The translations under genes were made by a program, and so were the position numbers. 64,000 nucleotides of DNA, taken from the NCBI GenBank assembly GCA_949358305.1, contig OX442314.1, forward strand, positions 58,289,369 to 58,353,368, given 5' to 3'. A model generated the notes under the pieces. That model made no database searches. It was not told the DNA's origin and saw nothing but the letters and a program-made list of their open reading frames with translations. Origin of the DNA: Strigamia acuminata (lineage: Eukaryota > Arthropoda > Chilopoda > Geophilomorpha > Linotaeniidae). Each line of letters begins with the position of its first letter. Positions within the stretch are counted from its first letter, which is position 1. Below, in pieces: positions 18,541 through 30,300 of this stretch.

Positions 18541-19178
18541 GTTTGGACAAAGTTCGTAGACTCTCTTAAACAATTGTCTCTTTCAAATGTGGACATCCGG
18601 AGACTCAAAGAATGATAAATAATAGATAGATAATGATAAACTAGGAAGTAATTTGGACACAATGAAAGGTAAAACAGATAACAAACTGAGTGAGCATTTC
18701 TTGTTGTTGGAAAATTGGTAAATTACGTGTGTTTTCCATCTTTGCCCTGAGATGAGAAATAAGCAGGACCAGCAGTTTTGCCTAAACTTTCCTCTCTACT
18801 TCTCTAAACAAAGTAGATGCTTTATTACCATGTAACTTGACCAACTGTCACTAGGGGAAAAAGATGGAAGCTGCATGCTGCTTTGTACCTTGTATTATTG
18901 GCAATACAATGTACTATTTCGATGCAATAAAGCCTGCATGATTTCCTTGTGGTGTTAATACACCACAGTGTGCATTACTCTTTCCTTGTTGTCATTGTAA
19001 AAAGCATACACGCTTGATGTATTCTTGCGTACGACACTCTCCCTTTGCCATATTGTTTTAAATGCGAGTAGACATACTTTTTCTCGTTACTGGAGACGTC
19101 CTTCTTTATTCCTCTCAAGTTGTTGCAATTAAAATACTAAATGATAAGATCGTATCTGCTTGAATGCGATTGAGATAA
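18541..19178. other. Non-coding stretch upstream of the channel gene
   Basis: No gene seen. Contains small hairpins, for example around 18885-18912 (TTGTATT...AATACAA). It may include promoter sequence for the minus-strand gene starting at 18206. Confidence 0.4.
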
Positions 19179-19182
19179 TTAA

Positions 19183-19613
19183 CCCTTCCAACCCGAAAGA
19201 ATTGGCCTCCCATCTCTCCCTAAAATGGGCATTTTTTGACCCAGATTCTGCGCATGCGCAAAATCCGGGTTTTAGGGAACTCCTAACATCTAGCGAATGG
19301 GGTTAGATTGACTATTTATGTAGTGAACGCCATATGGACGTGGTGGACATGATTGACATTAGCGGAGCCTGCTGATGATCATAATTTTTGTCCTTTGGAC
19401 TTCTAAGATGGGTCTTTTTTGACCCAGTTAAACTTTGGGTTCAAATTATAGAAAAACTTAAAAAATTAAAAAAATTTTAACTATGGTATAGTGTCTGGTG
19501 ATGTTTCAAAGGAATAGTCACCAAAAATCAGATAAAAAAAAAATTATTTCTTATAAAAATAATGATTTTTTTAAAACAGGGTCACAAAATGACCCATTTC
19601 AGGGTTGGAAGGG
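19183..19613. mobile_element. piggyBac-like MITE
   Basis: 431 bp with inverted ends CCCTTCCAACCC...GGGTTGGAAGGG flanked by TTAA on both sides (19179-19182 and 19614-19617). TTAA duplication with a CCC start is diagnostic for piggyBac. Internal subterminal copies of TTTTGACCCA/TGACCCA occur on both arms. Non-autonomous. Confidence 0.88.
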
Positions 19614-19753
19614 TTAAGTACAAGATTTATTTTGTAAGAGAATTTATCACTATACAAAGTCAACCGGACCATTCAAATGTGAATGTCATGCATTATGTTG
19701 CGTTTAAAATACCCGCAAACGATGGCGCCATAAGCAAGATTACAGATTATAGA

Positions 19754-20011
19754 TTAAAATTCTTGCCACCAAAGTAATTTGCCATAAAGACTTTTTACAA
19801 CTCTGCTTACGTAGTTATTCTTTCCTATTGCAAATCTTTTTGGTTGCTCCATAAATATCCTCTCTTTCAGCAAGTATGTTGTTTTAACGTCGTATTGATC
19901 TAGCAACAGGTTCTGTTTAGCTGCCATGTCCAGTAATATTCTTAGCGATTCTATTCGCACTTGGTGACACACAATGGCAAACTTCACCATCATCAGCGGG
20001 AAATTGTACAA
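19754..20011 (-). pseudogene. Copia reverse transcriptase relic
   Basis: About 85 codons resembling the copia RT segment around RIESLRILLDMAAK...DVKTTYL...IFMEQPKRF and KSLYG, but lacking the residues of the usual LYG turn and everything on either side. No LTRs are visible nearby. An old fragment, distinct from Copia-A and closer in sequence to Copia-B. Confidence 0.8.
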
Positions 20012-20072
20012 AAAAATGTACTGGGCTTAAGTAAGTACAGGTATAGAGTTTAACAAATATCATGGCAAGGGA

Positions 20073-20310
20073 ATACCGTATTTTACCGATTAAGAGTCGC
20101 CCTCGAATTGTAGCCGCCCTTGAATAGTAGCCGCATGACCTGATACACCAAGAACACCGTATTTTTGCAGTAGCCGTATTGTTTCCGTATTTAATCTCAT
20201 GACGCTCAGACTTCGTTTGTTACATTAAACAAATGTAACAAACGAAAAACCGAAATTAAAATTGCTGACAAAAATGGCAGTTTTGAATAAGAGCCGCAGC
20301 TCGATAAAAT
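20073..20310. mobile_element. MITE with TACCGTATTTTACCGATTAAG-type ends
   Basis: Left end reads into AGAGTCGCCCTCG; right end is an imperfect inverted copy (GAATAAGAGCCGCAGCTCGATAAAATAC). Contains an internal hairpin CGTTTGTTACATT/AATGTAACAAACG near 20212-20243. hAT-type by resemblance only. Confidence 0.55.
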
Positions 20311-20529
20311 ACGATGTATGCTCTAGCAAGATTACTGGATTAACCACTGCCCCAATAGGGACATTGGTCTCCAGAATCCCTCCAATCTCTGAAGACAGGA
20401 TCTGGATGCTCAGAACACTTTCCTCATTACTGGAACTCCAGGTATTCAACAGGAACTGGATACACAGGACAAATATAAAATAAAAACATTTACTTTACTG
20501 CTAAAAATAAATACAAAATAAAAGTAAAA

Positions 20530-20610
20530 ATTTTCACAGACAACAGGATTTGAACCTGTGTGAAAAGATTCCTGATCCATTGCCTTAACCACTGGGCCAC
20601 CACTACACAC
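20530..20610 (-). repeat. tRNA-like SINE head
   Basis: Minus strand carries an A-box-like TGGCCCAGTGGTTAAGG and a B box GGTTCAAATCC at tRNA-like spacing, but no convincing full cloverleaf. It reads as the RNA polymerase III promoter of a tRNA-derived SINE, with an AT-rich tail beyond. Not called as a functional tRNA. Confidence 0.6.
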
Positions 20611-21401
20611 TATTGTTGCCTTCATGCAGGCAGTCATGTTGGTGAACAAAGTTGTGATGTCATATATCATGTGATATCAAATTACCTGGGTTCCAGAGTA
20701 AGGTTTGAACAGGCTAATCACCAAGTGTAGTGCTACACTTGACCTTTTTACTCAAAAAATAAAAAAATAGTGTTTCAACACACAGTAAAGAATCCTGTGT
20801 GTTGTAACTGTTTGTAACAATGTGAGAGAGCGTTGCATTTAAATATTTGAAAGAAACATTGCTCAAGTCATGTGAATACTTTATTTAACAATAATTTTAA
20901 CAATTGTGAGGGACACACTCCTGCGGTCTCCTTGTCAGTAGTGTGATGTTGGTCCCACCACAGCCTCCATGAGTGGCCACATGGGCCGAGGTTATTACGG
21001 CAAAACAGTAAAGCCCACCAACTCCTTCACCCATGGGGATAACCTCCCAGTCGGTTGCTGTGTGGCGTGCCCAAGAGGCACAGCTAGCAAGTGGGTTAAA
21101 CAAGGAAACTCCGTCCCCTAGTCAACAGATTACAGGTCACCAATTTTTCAATTCTTGTGAACTTTTAAGATGTCAAATTTTTTGATTAGCTTTCTGTACT
21201 TACAGTTTGAAGTTGCGATTAATGGAATTGCGGCACTTGATCTGTTCGAATTGCCACTGCAATACAGTATATTGATGTCGTGTCTGTTCAAAGAGTAATT
21301 TAAAATTAATGACAACTTGAATAATTTATCACAAAGACTTGATTATTACTAATCATCAATTGAATGTCAGAAAACCAACCATTAAAATGTTTTAAAAGAC
21401 G

Positions 21402-22350
21402 TTTGATTCTTATATCCTCATACTAGCTTGCAGGTGGTAACAAAATCTTCATACTCTGTATTTTAATGTAACAATAATTGCATTTACACAAAAGTTTTAT
21501 GTAAATGTGAACTTGCTAGTCAGAATAGCATAAAATGTTTCAATTATAGATCATTTGTCAGTAAAATGACACCTGGAAAGGCTGTTTTGAGCACAAAAAC
21601 ATGGGTGAAATGGCAAAGTTGCACATTGACCAGAACTAAATGGCAGATTTGTGCCCTGGTAACATGTGCTAGGCTAGCAGCAGGCAAAATGTCAGATACA
21701 ATAGAGCTTTTGGGCTCGTCTTGTACTATTTTTATGTGTCTTACAATTACACAGGAATCAGATCACCACTAGCAGAGAAAAATAAAAATTGACCATTTGA
21801 TCATCACATGAAAAACACAATGTTCTAGATGTATTAATGTACTTTGTCACATTTTTGATAAAAAAAAATCAATTTAGATGTAGGAGAAGCGATTGGCATG
21901 ACTGGAAGTTGATGATGATGATGTGCAAATAGGTGAAAAAATGATTGGCAGTTTTGTGGCACATTTGGATGGAATTTGCAGGTCATGATGAACCAGATAT
22001 CAAGTTTTTTCAGAGATTATATAAACTCACTCTCCTGTATTAGTATGATAAAAGATGAAATTCAAATATATACTGCTATTCTTAACGGGAATACTACATG
22101 TTCTAAAAAAAATGCCCCGGTCAACGTACAACTTTGCAATTCCAGTCATGTTTTACTGCTGAAAATAGCCTTTCTTTGTGCCATTTTACATACAAATGAT
22201 CTATAATTGAAATGTTTTATGCTATTTTGACTAGCAAGATCACATTTACATAAAACTTTTATGTAAATGTAAATATTCTTACATTAAAATACAGAGTACT
22301 TGAAGATTTTTATACTATGTGCAAGCTAGTATGAGGATATATGAATCAAA
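21402..22350. mobile_element. Foldback element with ~195-bp inverted arms
   Basis: 21402-21596 and 22155-22350 are inverted complements at roughly 80-85% identity (for example ATATCCTCATACTAGCTTGCA and its complement). The ~560-bp spacer is non-coding. Single-stranded forms would make a long stem. No transposase remains, and target duplications are unclear. Confidence 0.8.
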
Positions 22351-22539
22351 TGTTATTTTGAAATATGCTTCTATATTTATTATTTTAAGCCAGATTGGCA
22401 TGAGATTTTGTTTCTTCAGATGTATCTTTTTAACTGCTTAAAAATTTAAGGTTTAATTAAAACTGGATTTAATTTGAGGTCAATCCAAATATTTTATTTC
22501 TATCACTTTCACACGAGTATGACGATACATGGAATTAAC

Positions 22540-23100
22540 TTTTAGATATCGATGCCCTCGAGACGCCATGGATCACACAGAGCCTCACTGAGAAACCAGA
22601 TCGACAGATGTTAGAAAAGTGGAAATTAGGAAACATTGAAATAATGGAAAGAGGAGCCGGAAGTTGCAAAGGTGGAATCGGTATTCTGATAGGGGCAGAC
22701 AACTTTTGGTGCTTGTTGACTGGATGGCAAGAACGATTGGGAGAAAGTTTGATGGCACCAGAAAGCAGAAACCATATTCGGATGGTCCCTCGACGGTTGC
22801 TCCCCAAGACAGTAACGCGTAATTGCGTCATTAGTTCAGGTTAACCAAATTGCCGTTGCAGACAAACAACTTGGTAGAAAAGTTCTGTACACTCAAATTG
22901 ATAGGAATGCGCATGAGTCCGTCGAACAATTGGAAAACGAAGAAAAAACGACAATTTGGTTCAAGACGAACATTGAGTGGAAAAACGACCGCTATGAAGT
23001 AGGACTCCCATGGAAGGCGGACGCGAAGGAATTCGACGACAATAGGGAACAAGCAAAACGACAATTTTAGGGTCTGGTAAACATATTTCGAAAAAAATCC
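22540..23100 (+). pseudogene. BEL/Pao pol relic
   Basis: Translation shows IDALETPWITQSL and later ILIGADNFW, the block that follows the BEL/Pao protease, and then DRYEVGLPWK, the motif before the BEL/Pao RT. Stops and frame changes separate them, so only a decayed fragment is present. No LTRs were found. Confidence 0.75.
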
Positions 23101-23837
23101 GAAGCTTTATCTCAACTTTAAAGCGGTGATTGATGAGCAGATGAGGACCAGGGTCGTTGAAAGGGTCAAATCAAATGTAACTTCTTTGCAGTTTAAAACC
23201 GTAATTTTGCAATTCGGAGAGATTCGAAGAAAATCAATTACTTTTACTGAAAAATCGTCGATTTTTTTTATACTTGCCCAGCCCAAATAACCGCAGGGGT
23301 TCAAATAGGCGCCTGGGGTCGGGTTCAAAAAATAAATTAACGCCGGGCCGAAATTTGAAGTTTTATAGTAGCATTGTCGCTCTTTGTTATAGGCCAATCA
23401 CCGGCCATTTTGTTGAAGTTGCTTTTGTTGATACAAAGTAGCGACAGTAAAAAATGTGCTGAAAGTTTATGAGGTCAAACATGTGGAACATTTATCAGGT
23501 CAGACACGTGGAACAGTGCGTGCTTACTTTCTAAAGAAGGAAAGTGTTGATCTTAATTCTTTTGTTCATTTGAGAATGAATATTTGATGCCTTCTTGTTG
23601 TTCGCTTAACTTTCAATCGAAACAACTATGGCAACGGAATTGACAATCATGATCATGTTTGATAGAATTTAAAACACTCATTAATGTGTTAGTGCTCATT
23701 TAGCATGTGTATCGACTCTTGAATTCTAGCCAAACCGCCAGGACTCAAATGCAACAAATAAATTTAAAGCAAAGATACTGCCAGACCGTTAAAAAAAACA
23801 GAAAAGGTCTTGGGAATGTGAAGAGGTTTTGACGTCG

Positions 23838-23915
23838 ACAGGGCCGTGCCGACCTATGAGGCAAAGAGGCGGCTGCCTCAGGGCGGCAATCTGACAGGGG
23901 CGGCAATTTGGACCC
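23838..23915. mobile_element. hAT-like transposon end fragment
   Basis: CAGGGCCGTGCCGACC...GGCGGCTGCCTCAGGGCGGC resembles the common GGCGGC-rich end of hAT-type elements. Only one end is visible. Confidence 0.4.
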
Positions 23916-24627
23916 AGAAATGAAGAAAGAAACAAAATGCAAGAGAATTACATTTATCAATCATTGGCTGGAACTCTGGCGGGATGTTTTTATCTCTTTC
24001 TGGTTGTTTGCAAAAATCTTTTACAGTTCGTCGAAGCCTCCTGCGGGATCTGTGGTTAATTCTCATTGTCCTGTACACGATAAAAGTGGAAATGTGTTTG
24101 TCATTATTACGAGAGAGAGTATTTTTATTTACTTACCATTATACAAGTTATTTTTCAAGAACTCAAAATGCACTTGCTAGTCGGTTCGCTGCGCTCAAAC
24201 TGTTGAAGAAATTTTACTGCAATGCAGATGTATTTTGATATTTTCTAGATTTAATTATCTTAAATAATTAATTAGATGTGAAATGCAAAACGAAGAAATT
24301 AATTAACTTGAGAATAAATTACAGAATTGATTAACCATGTTTCATAATTTAAAACATGTGTTTTACAATTGATTTACTAGTCTAGAGTTCTACATTAAAT
24401 TGTGGATTCAGAATGAGAGAGACATTTATTCAGCATATTAGGGAAACATTTTGTAAATTGTTTTAACTTTTTGACAATCTAAGTAAAGCTGCACAAGAAA
24501 TGTATTGCAGTTAATACTAAAAGGCTGAATATGTGACTGAAGGTGATAGCTTACCCACAAGGTTTTTCACTTTTGAAGCAGTCGGCTGGCATCCCCTTGA
24601 CTTTTAAAACCTGTGCTCGGAGGAAAA
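23916..24627. other. Non-coding flank left of the gypsy element
   Basis: AT-rich, with several TTAATTAA-type runs. No gene is supported. Confidence 0.4.
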
Positions 24628-24631
24628 ATTT

Positions 24632-25289
24632 TGTCACGGGCAGGCTACCCACCCTCTTTTTTATTCATTTTATCTTTAAACTAATCCATCCTTATTTTTC
24701 CTTAAATTCATCACTTCATCTAGCTAAGATGAGTCACCTTAAATACATGCGCATCCACAGCATGCGCATCTTATTATTTCCAACAATCAACCTGAGTTAC
24801 TACCTTTCACCCCCTCTCCCACTTCTATAAACCGGACCATGTGACTCATGTTCCCCTAATAACTGTTTTTCCCAAATTCTAACACTTCTCATCCCTCTCT
24901 CGACAGGCACACACCTTTAGTGAGAGCTGAGATTGTCACCCCTTTACTTTAATCGCGTCTTTACCAGCGCAACTACATTTTCACCTTAATAGCGCCTCTT
25001 TTTGCCCGCCTTTTATATTTGAATGCTCGTGATATTTCTTGCCCCCGTTCAAGTGTTTATCTCGCGCATTATCATTCTTTTTAGTCTAAACACATATACA
25101 GTGATACTGATCCAGTCGAATATAAATAACGTTTGGTTACAGCGAGTCCGGGTTTGTTTCCCGCCTGATGTCCTCATTTGACGGCGGTATTTATAAGCAA
25201 ACCTACGAACCTGCCCACTTATTTGCGCTCACTCAACATTGCGCGTAAATTTAAGTCATTAACTATAATATCTCAGTTGATACGTGACA
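24632..25289 (+). repeat. Gypsy 5' LTR
   Basis: 658 bp. Contains two ATGCGCAT octamers (about 24749-24772), a TATAAA at about 24826 and pyrimidine-rich stretches. Promoter function is inferred from the TATA box. Confidence 0.95.
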
Positions 25290-25293
25290 AACA

Positions 25294-25309
25294 TGGCGAG
25301 CCTGACAGG
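25294..25309 (+). promoter_or_regulatory. Gypsy primer binding site
   Basis: TGGCGAGCCTGACAGG starts 4 bp after the LTR. Its complement ends in GGCTCGCCA, like the 3' end of a tRNA-Arg; the match beyond nine bases is not verified. Confidence 0.55.
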
Positions 25310-25391
25310 ATTCACGCTCACTTTTAAGGCATAAAAGCGTAAAAAGGTTAGAATTTTTGATTTAATTATTAATCATTTCACATTTTTTCAC

Positions 25392-27122
25392 ATGTCGAGA
25401 CAGTTGAATAGTGACGGGATTCGTCCCGTTACGCGCGACCCATTTGACTTTAGCGAGTTAGAGATGGAACAGGAATGGCAGCAGTCGGCACAGAGAAGAA
25501 ATGCTCGCAACACATCCGACGAGTTTAGCGCATGGCAACGTGCGCAACAAATCCAACGAGCTCAAGAAGAAAACGAACGCCAACAACAAGAATGGCTTGA
25601 ACATATAGGAAGAACGCGGGGTGAACAACAGCAACCGCTCGTGAGTATTGCTAATATTTTGCCGGCTACATCCATAAATACGACAACGGCAGTAGTAAGC
25701 TCACGTGCGCAACCTCAAGTAAACTTTGCAACTTCCACACCGGCTAATTTTTTGGCGACGCCATCTTTTTTCTGTCCACCACAGTTGCCTAGGGAATTAG
25801 TAGACACCGTAACTTTAAATGCGGAAGGTTTGCTGATGTCCGACCTGCGAAATCAATACTATGCACAAACTCGTGGACTGGTCAATGAATTTCGCGAAAT
25901 TATTCGACAAGGTCCGCGCTCTCTACGCTCAGGGACCGTCAGGTCTGTGGACGGTGGATCCTCTCATGGCTCCATAAGAGTAGTGGGCACCTCGACACCA
26001 TTTGATACAGGACTTCCCGCAGCAAATTTGCGCCGACATCAGGAAAATGCGCACCGATGCCCGCAAACAAGAACATCTGCTGCAGTCGTGCAAAATGTTT
26101 ACACAACGACCACCGCACCGATAACAAATGTGACAACCATTTGTACCCAGGCCCCATCTATGGAATCAGCACAGCTCTATTCTACAAGGGCTAATAAGGA
26201 CTTGATGAGTTCTCTCCTGTACTCCAAGATGGGATTTCCGCGGGAACGGTCAACCACAAAGGCAAAACTTTCATTGCCGTCGGTAAGGCTAGGCAAGTCG
26301 AGTACAAATACTAATCCATTCAAGCCAGGGAAACCTCCTTGTTTTGATCCAGATAAAGCTGATCTTGGTTATATTGATCTTTACCTTGCACAGTTGTATG
26401 CACACATGTATTCTATGCAGGCTCCGGTCGACGAATATTTAAAAGTATTTGTCATTCAAGCGACAAGAGGAAGAGCACAGCGATGGTGGTATGCACTTAA
26501 ACCAAAACCAACTACATGGGAGGACTTTGAAATATTATTTCGACGAGCTTTCTCCATGAATTCGGCAGCGGCTAATGTGAAACTTGCCGGACGAAAACAA
26601 CGCAACGGAGAATCGACGATGTCATTTTTGAGTGAGATTGTTTATTATCTCGAAGTTGCAGGTTACACAGACCCGGAATTACAATGGGAAAAGGCTCAAA
26701 ATATGATGCAGACCGAAGTCGTTCATCTTTTAAGATCCTGGAGGGTAAATTCGCTGGACGAAGCAATCCAGAGGGGGAACGACATCGACAATCGTTTACA
26801 GCTGGACACCCTACGAAAAGATGAATATCGGGATCTGGGTCTGTTGGACCAAGGTATGCCTTCTTTACGCGACGCGCAACGTCCTACCGCGCTCAAGGCT
26901 GCGGAGAAGCCCAAAAGAGACGAAGAAACTAAATCTTTCACGTCCACCGACGCCAAACGTTTCGCACGATATAAAAGACAATTTCTAATGGAATTAGCTG
27001 CATTTCAGGCGCAACCAGAACAACCTCCGCCTGCGCAAGCAGTGACTCCGAAACGGAACCCGATCAGGATGCTAAAAAGAGTACAGTTGCGGGAGCGGCG
27101 CAAAAGGCGACAATTAAAGTAA
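25392..27122 (+). CDS. Gypsy gag
   Basis: 576 codons from ATG at 25392. Gln/Arg-rich N terminus, low-complexity middle, then a retrotransposon gag (capsid) block at about 330-470 containing KVFVIQATRGRAQRWW and WEDFEILFRRAF. No CCHC knuckle in this frame. The C terminus is very basic (RERRKRRQLK). It ends 115 nt before the next gene's first possible codon but overlaps a third frame (26975-27394) that may supply a zinc-binding extension. Confidence 0.88.
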   Translation: MSRQLNSDGIRPVTRDPFDFSELEMEQEWQQSAQRRNARNTSDEFSAWQRAQQIQRAQEENERQQQEWLEHIGRTRGEQQQPLVSIANILPATSINTTTAVVSSRAQPQVNFATSTPANFLATPSFFCPPQLPRELVDTVTLNAEGLLMSDLRNQYYAQTRGLVNEFREIIRQGPRSLRSGTVRSVDGGSSHGSIRVVGTSTPFDTGLPAANLRRHQENAHRCPQTRTSAAVVQNVYTTTTAPITNVTTICTQAPSMESAQLYSTRANKDLMSSLLYSKMGFPRERSTTKAKLSLPSVRLGKSSTNTNPFKPGKPPCFDPDKADLGYIDLYLAQLYAHMYSMQAPVDEYLKVFVIQATRGRAQRWWYALKPKPTTWEDFEILFRRAFSMNSAAANVKLAGRKQRNGESTMSFLSEIVYYLEVAGYTDPELQWEKAQNMMQTEVVHLLRSWRVNSLDEAIQRGNDIDNRLQLDTLRKDEYRDLGLLDQGMPSLRDAQRPTALKAAEKPKRDEETKSFTSTDAKRFARYKRQFLMELAAFQAQPEQPPPAQAVTPKRNPIRMLKRVQLRERRKRRQLK

Positions 27123-27394
27123 ATTTCGCTACGTTGACGCCTCCAACCGACGTCCCAAAGGACCACGCGTGTTCTATATCTGTAGTTACGTTTCCTCCCG
27201 CGCCTAAACCACCTACAACGGTCAAATGCCCCGATAGAGGCACCGCATGGCGCAAGACGAAGAAGGACTGGTGGTACCTAGTGGAAAGTACAAACTGGCA
27301 TCCCATCTGTCCCATCTGTTTCAAGGAATTCAAAAGACCGGAAAACGCTACCGGCCTGAAGCTCGGGAAGCTGGCCGAGCCAGGCCGCAAGTAA
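26975..27394 (+). CDS. Overlapping middle-frame ORF with CPIC motif
   Basis: Open for 140 codons in the -1 frame relative to gag and overlapping pol by 157 nt. Its second half contains a Cys at VKCPD and WHPICPICFKEF, reminiscent of a zinc site. Two successive -1 shifts (gag to this frame to pol) would give a continuous polyprotein. I see no canonical slippery heptamer, so its use is uncertain. Confidence 0.45.
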   Translation, partial: KTISNGISCISGATRTTSACASSDSETEPDQDAKKSTVAGAAQKATIKVNFATLTPPTDVPKDHACSISVVTFPPAPKPPTTVKCPDRGTAWRKTKKDWWYLVESTNWHPICPICFKEFKRPENATGLKLGKLAEPGRK

Positions 27395-30300
27395 TCAAAC
27401 CGGCCCGAAGTGCGAAGCGCTTGGATTCAGTGCGACGTGCTACACCCCTCATTAACCTGAGCGAGAACAATTCAAAACAGGTTAATTCCACAACATCTTC
27501 AACTAGTATAACTCCCCAGGAGTATAAGCTTCGAGATAGTGTTGTTTCATCTTTATCATCACCTTCATCCACTAATATCATCGCAGCGAAGACGCCAGTA
27601 CTGCAGACTGCCGTTTCTAAAACTGCACCAGGGACAACGTCAAAATCAGCAGTCTTGCAACCTGTGGTTTTGATTAAAGACTCGAAATTGACATCAGTAA
27701 GTAACATTACTAAAACTGTGCCTAATCTTGCATCTACTCCTAGTTTTGACGCGACGAACAAACCAGAGGAACTGATTTCTCCAATGACGGTCGCTTTCGT
27801 AATGCTGTCACCTGAAGAGATGAAAGAGAATCCCGAACCTATCATCGAGATAACTCGCGCAGATCGTTTGCGCCAAGAGGCACCGTGTGTTAAAATATCG
27901 TGGGCCAATGTGTCATTCACAGCGCTTTTAGACTCTGGTGCGCAAACGTGCGCGATGAGTGAGGACCTTTTCCAACAATTACACGAAAAAATGGGGCTGG
28001 AATTCATCCATCTTCATGAGAAAGTACAGGTCGCATCTGGACAGACGGTAACTTCCAAAAAATCGGTACAATTAGCATTACGCGCACCATTAGGCGTAGT
28101 GAAATTTGTGTGTTTAGTAATGCCCGACGCGACTATTGACTTAATTTTGGGTCGAGATTTCTGCCTAGCGGTAGGCCTAGCTACTGACCATGCAAAAAGT
28201 CAGTGGGGTCTCGCAGGCTCAAATGAAATTCGGAAATTCATGACGTATGAAGATGCTAAAAAATCAGAATCTATTTTAGTGCTACCTATAGCGCAGGAAG
28301 CAGTCGAAAATTCTGAGAAGATTCTAAAGCCCATTAGTGAGATTGTTCCATCAAAAACTTTAAAAAAACCCCCAAACATAACTGAACTTAATTGTCTACT
28401 TTTAATGCATCGACCATTGAAAGAGGAAATTTTCGAGTACCCGAATGACGATTCGCAGCGTCAAGTGAAGCGCATTAAAAATCGCCAACAAGACGAGTGG
28501 TCGAACATTTGGTCACCTAAACGAAAGGAAAACATCAAAATTCCGAGTAAGATAAAAAAGACAATTTCTCATAAAATAACGTTAAGTCAATTCCGACGAC
28601 TTCGACGTCTTCGACGAAAAATAAATGTTATTCGTCCCATTGCGAAACAACTGATAGCGCAACGTGCCAAGGACTTGGACGATAAGAAAAAGCTGATTGA
28701 TAACAACACAATTAGTGCGCAAATCAACAATGGTGAGAATGACTCTAAATCAAATGTTAATAACATTAATTTTCTACGATATCAACCCAGTCATGATCCG
28801 ACTGATCTTGACTGGATATATCACCAATTATGGAATAAATTGACTGTTTCTCAAATCAAATTACTAATCGAGACTTTGCAGCCTATTTCCCAAATTTTTA
28901 GAGAAGAAATTGGTTTGTGTAATAACACCGAATATGAGGTCAACTTAAAACCAGATTTCCGGCCTATTCATGTTCCTGTGAGGCCTGTAAATCCTGCAAA
29001 GAAGGCCATCATCGATAAGTATATTGACAAGAAATTGAAACAAGGAATTATTCAGCGCTCAAAAAGTGATTGTGCCGTTGCGCCAGTCGTCGTGCCAAAG
29101 AAAACAGGAGAATGGCGTACAGCGATGGATTTTCGCCCCATCAATGCGCAAACCATTCCCGATGTATATCCACTTCCTGACATAGATAACATTTTTGCTT
29201 ACTTAGGAGGTGCGCATTGGTTTTCGATAATCGACGGGCGCGAAGCATTTCACCAGATTGGTGTGCGCAAGGGTGACGAGCGGTATTTAGCCTTCATAAC
29301 ACATCGAGGTTTATTTGAGTATGTTCGCATGCCTTTTGGCCCAATCAACGGACCAGCGACACTACAGAGAGCAATGAATAAAACTCTAGCCAAGTATCTT
29401 TACAAATTTGTATTTGTTTACATTGACGATGTGATAATTTTCAGCCGCACTTTCGAAGAACACGTGCAACATCTGCGTCTTGTTCTGGAAGAATTGTTTA
29501 ACGCCGGGTTTACCATGAATGCAAGTAAAACCGAGCTCTGTCAAAAGAAACTCGAAGTTTTGGGCCACATCGTGGAGTCCGGTCAAATTTCTCCCAACCC
29601 GAAGAAAGTGTCAGCAATTCAAAATTATCCCGCGCCTACCAACTTGCGCGAACTTCAACGATTTAAAGGTATGGTTGGTTATTATCAGTCGTTCATCGCG
29701 AACTTTTCCAAGACAAGCGAAGTTTTTCGCCCATTACTTAAAAAGGACGCAGTTTGGAAATGGACAGATGCGCAACAACTTGCGTTTGACTATTTAAAAG
29801 ATCAAATAGCCATTCCAACGTTAAAACGACGCTTCCCCAGTTGGAAAAAGCCATTCATTCTTCAAACAGATGCCAGCTATTCTGGACTGGGGACTGCATT
29901 AATGCAGTTAGATGATGCAGGACGAAGAATACCAATCGCTTTTGCATCACGCGGACTCAACAGCGCAGAAAAGAACTATAATGTAACTGAAATTGAATGT
30001 TTAGCCGCAGTTTGGGCCGTAAAACGGTTCCGCGCATACCTCGAGATGATGCCATTTTTTCTCGAAAGCGATCACCAATCATTACTATGGTTATTTCAAC
30101 AGAGAGAACCAACTGGACGACTTGCGCGTTGGGTTTTATCACTGAGCGATTACAAATTTACATTTTTGCATTGTTCAGGATGTAAAAATCGTGTTGCCGA
30201 TGCGCTAAGTCGAGCGCCAGTTGATCCACCTGAAGTTGATGACGAAGACGACAGCCCAAAGGTGGATGAAGCCTGTTATTTGGCATTCTTCGATGATTGC

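Noticed and set aside
20530-20610. Functional tRNA gene
   Set aside because: A and B boxes are present, but the stems do not form a convincing cloverleaf; a SINE head fits better.
20897-21103. 68-codon minus-strand frame (MFNPLASCASW...)
   Set aside because: Lies in repeat-like DNA near the SINE; no homology pattern or splice context.
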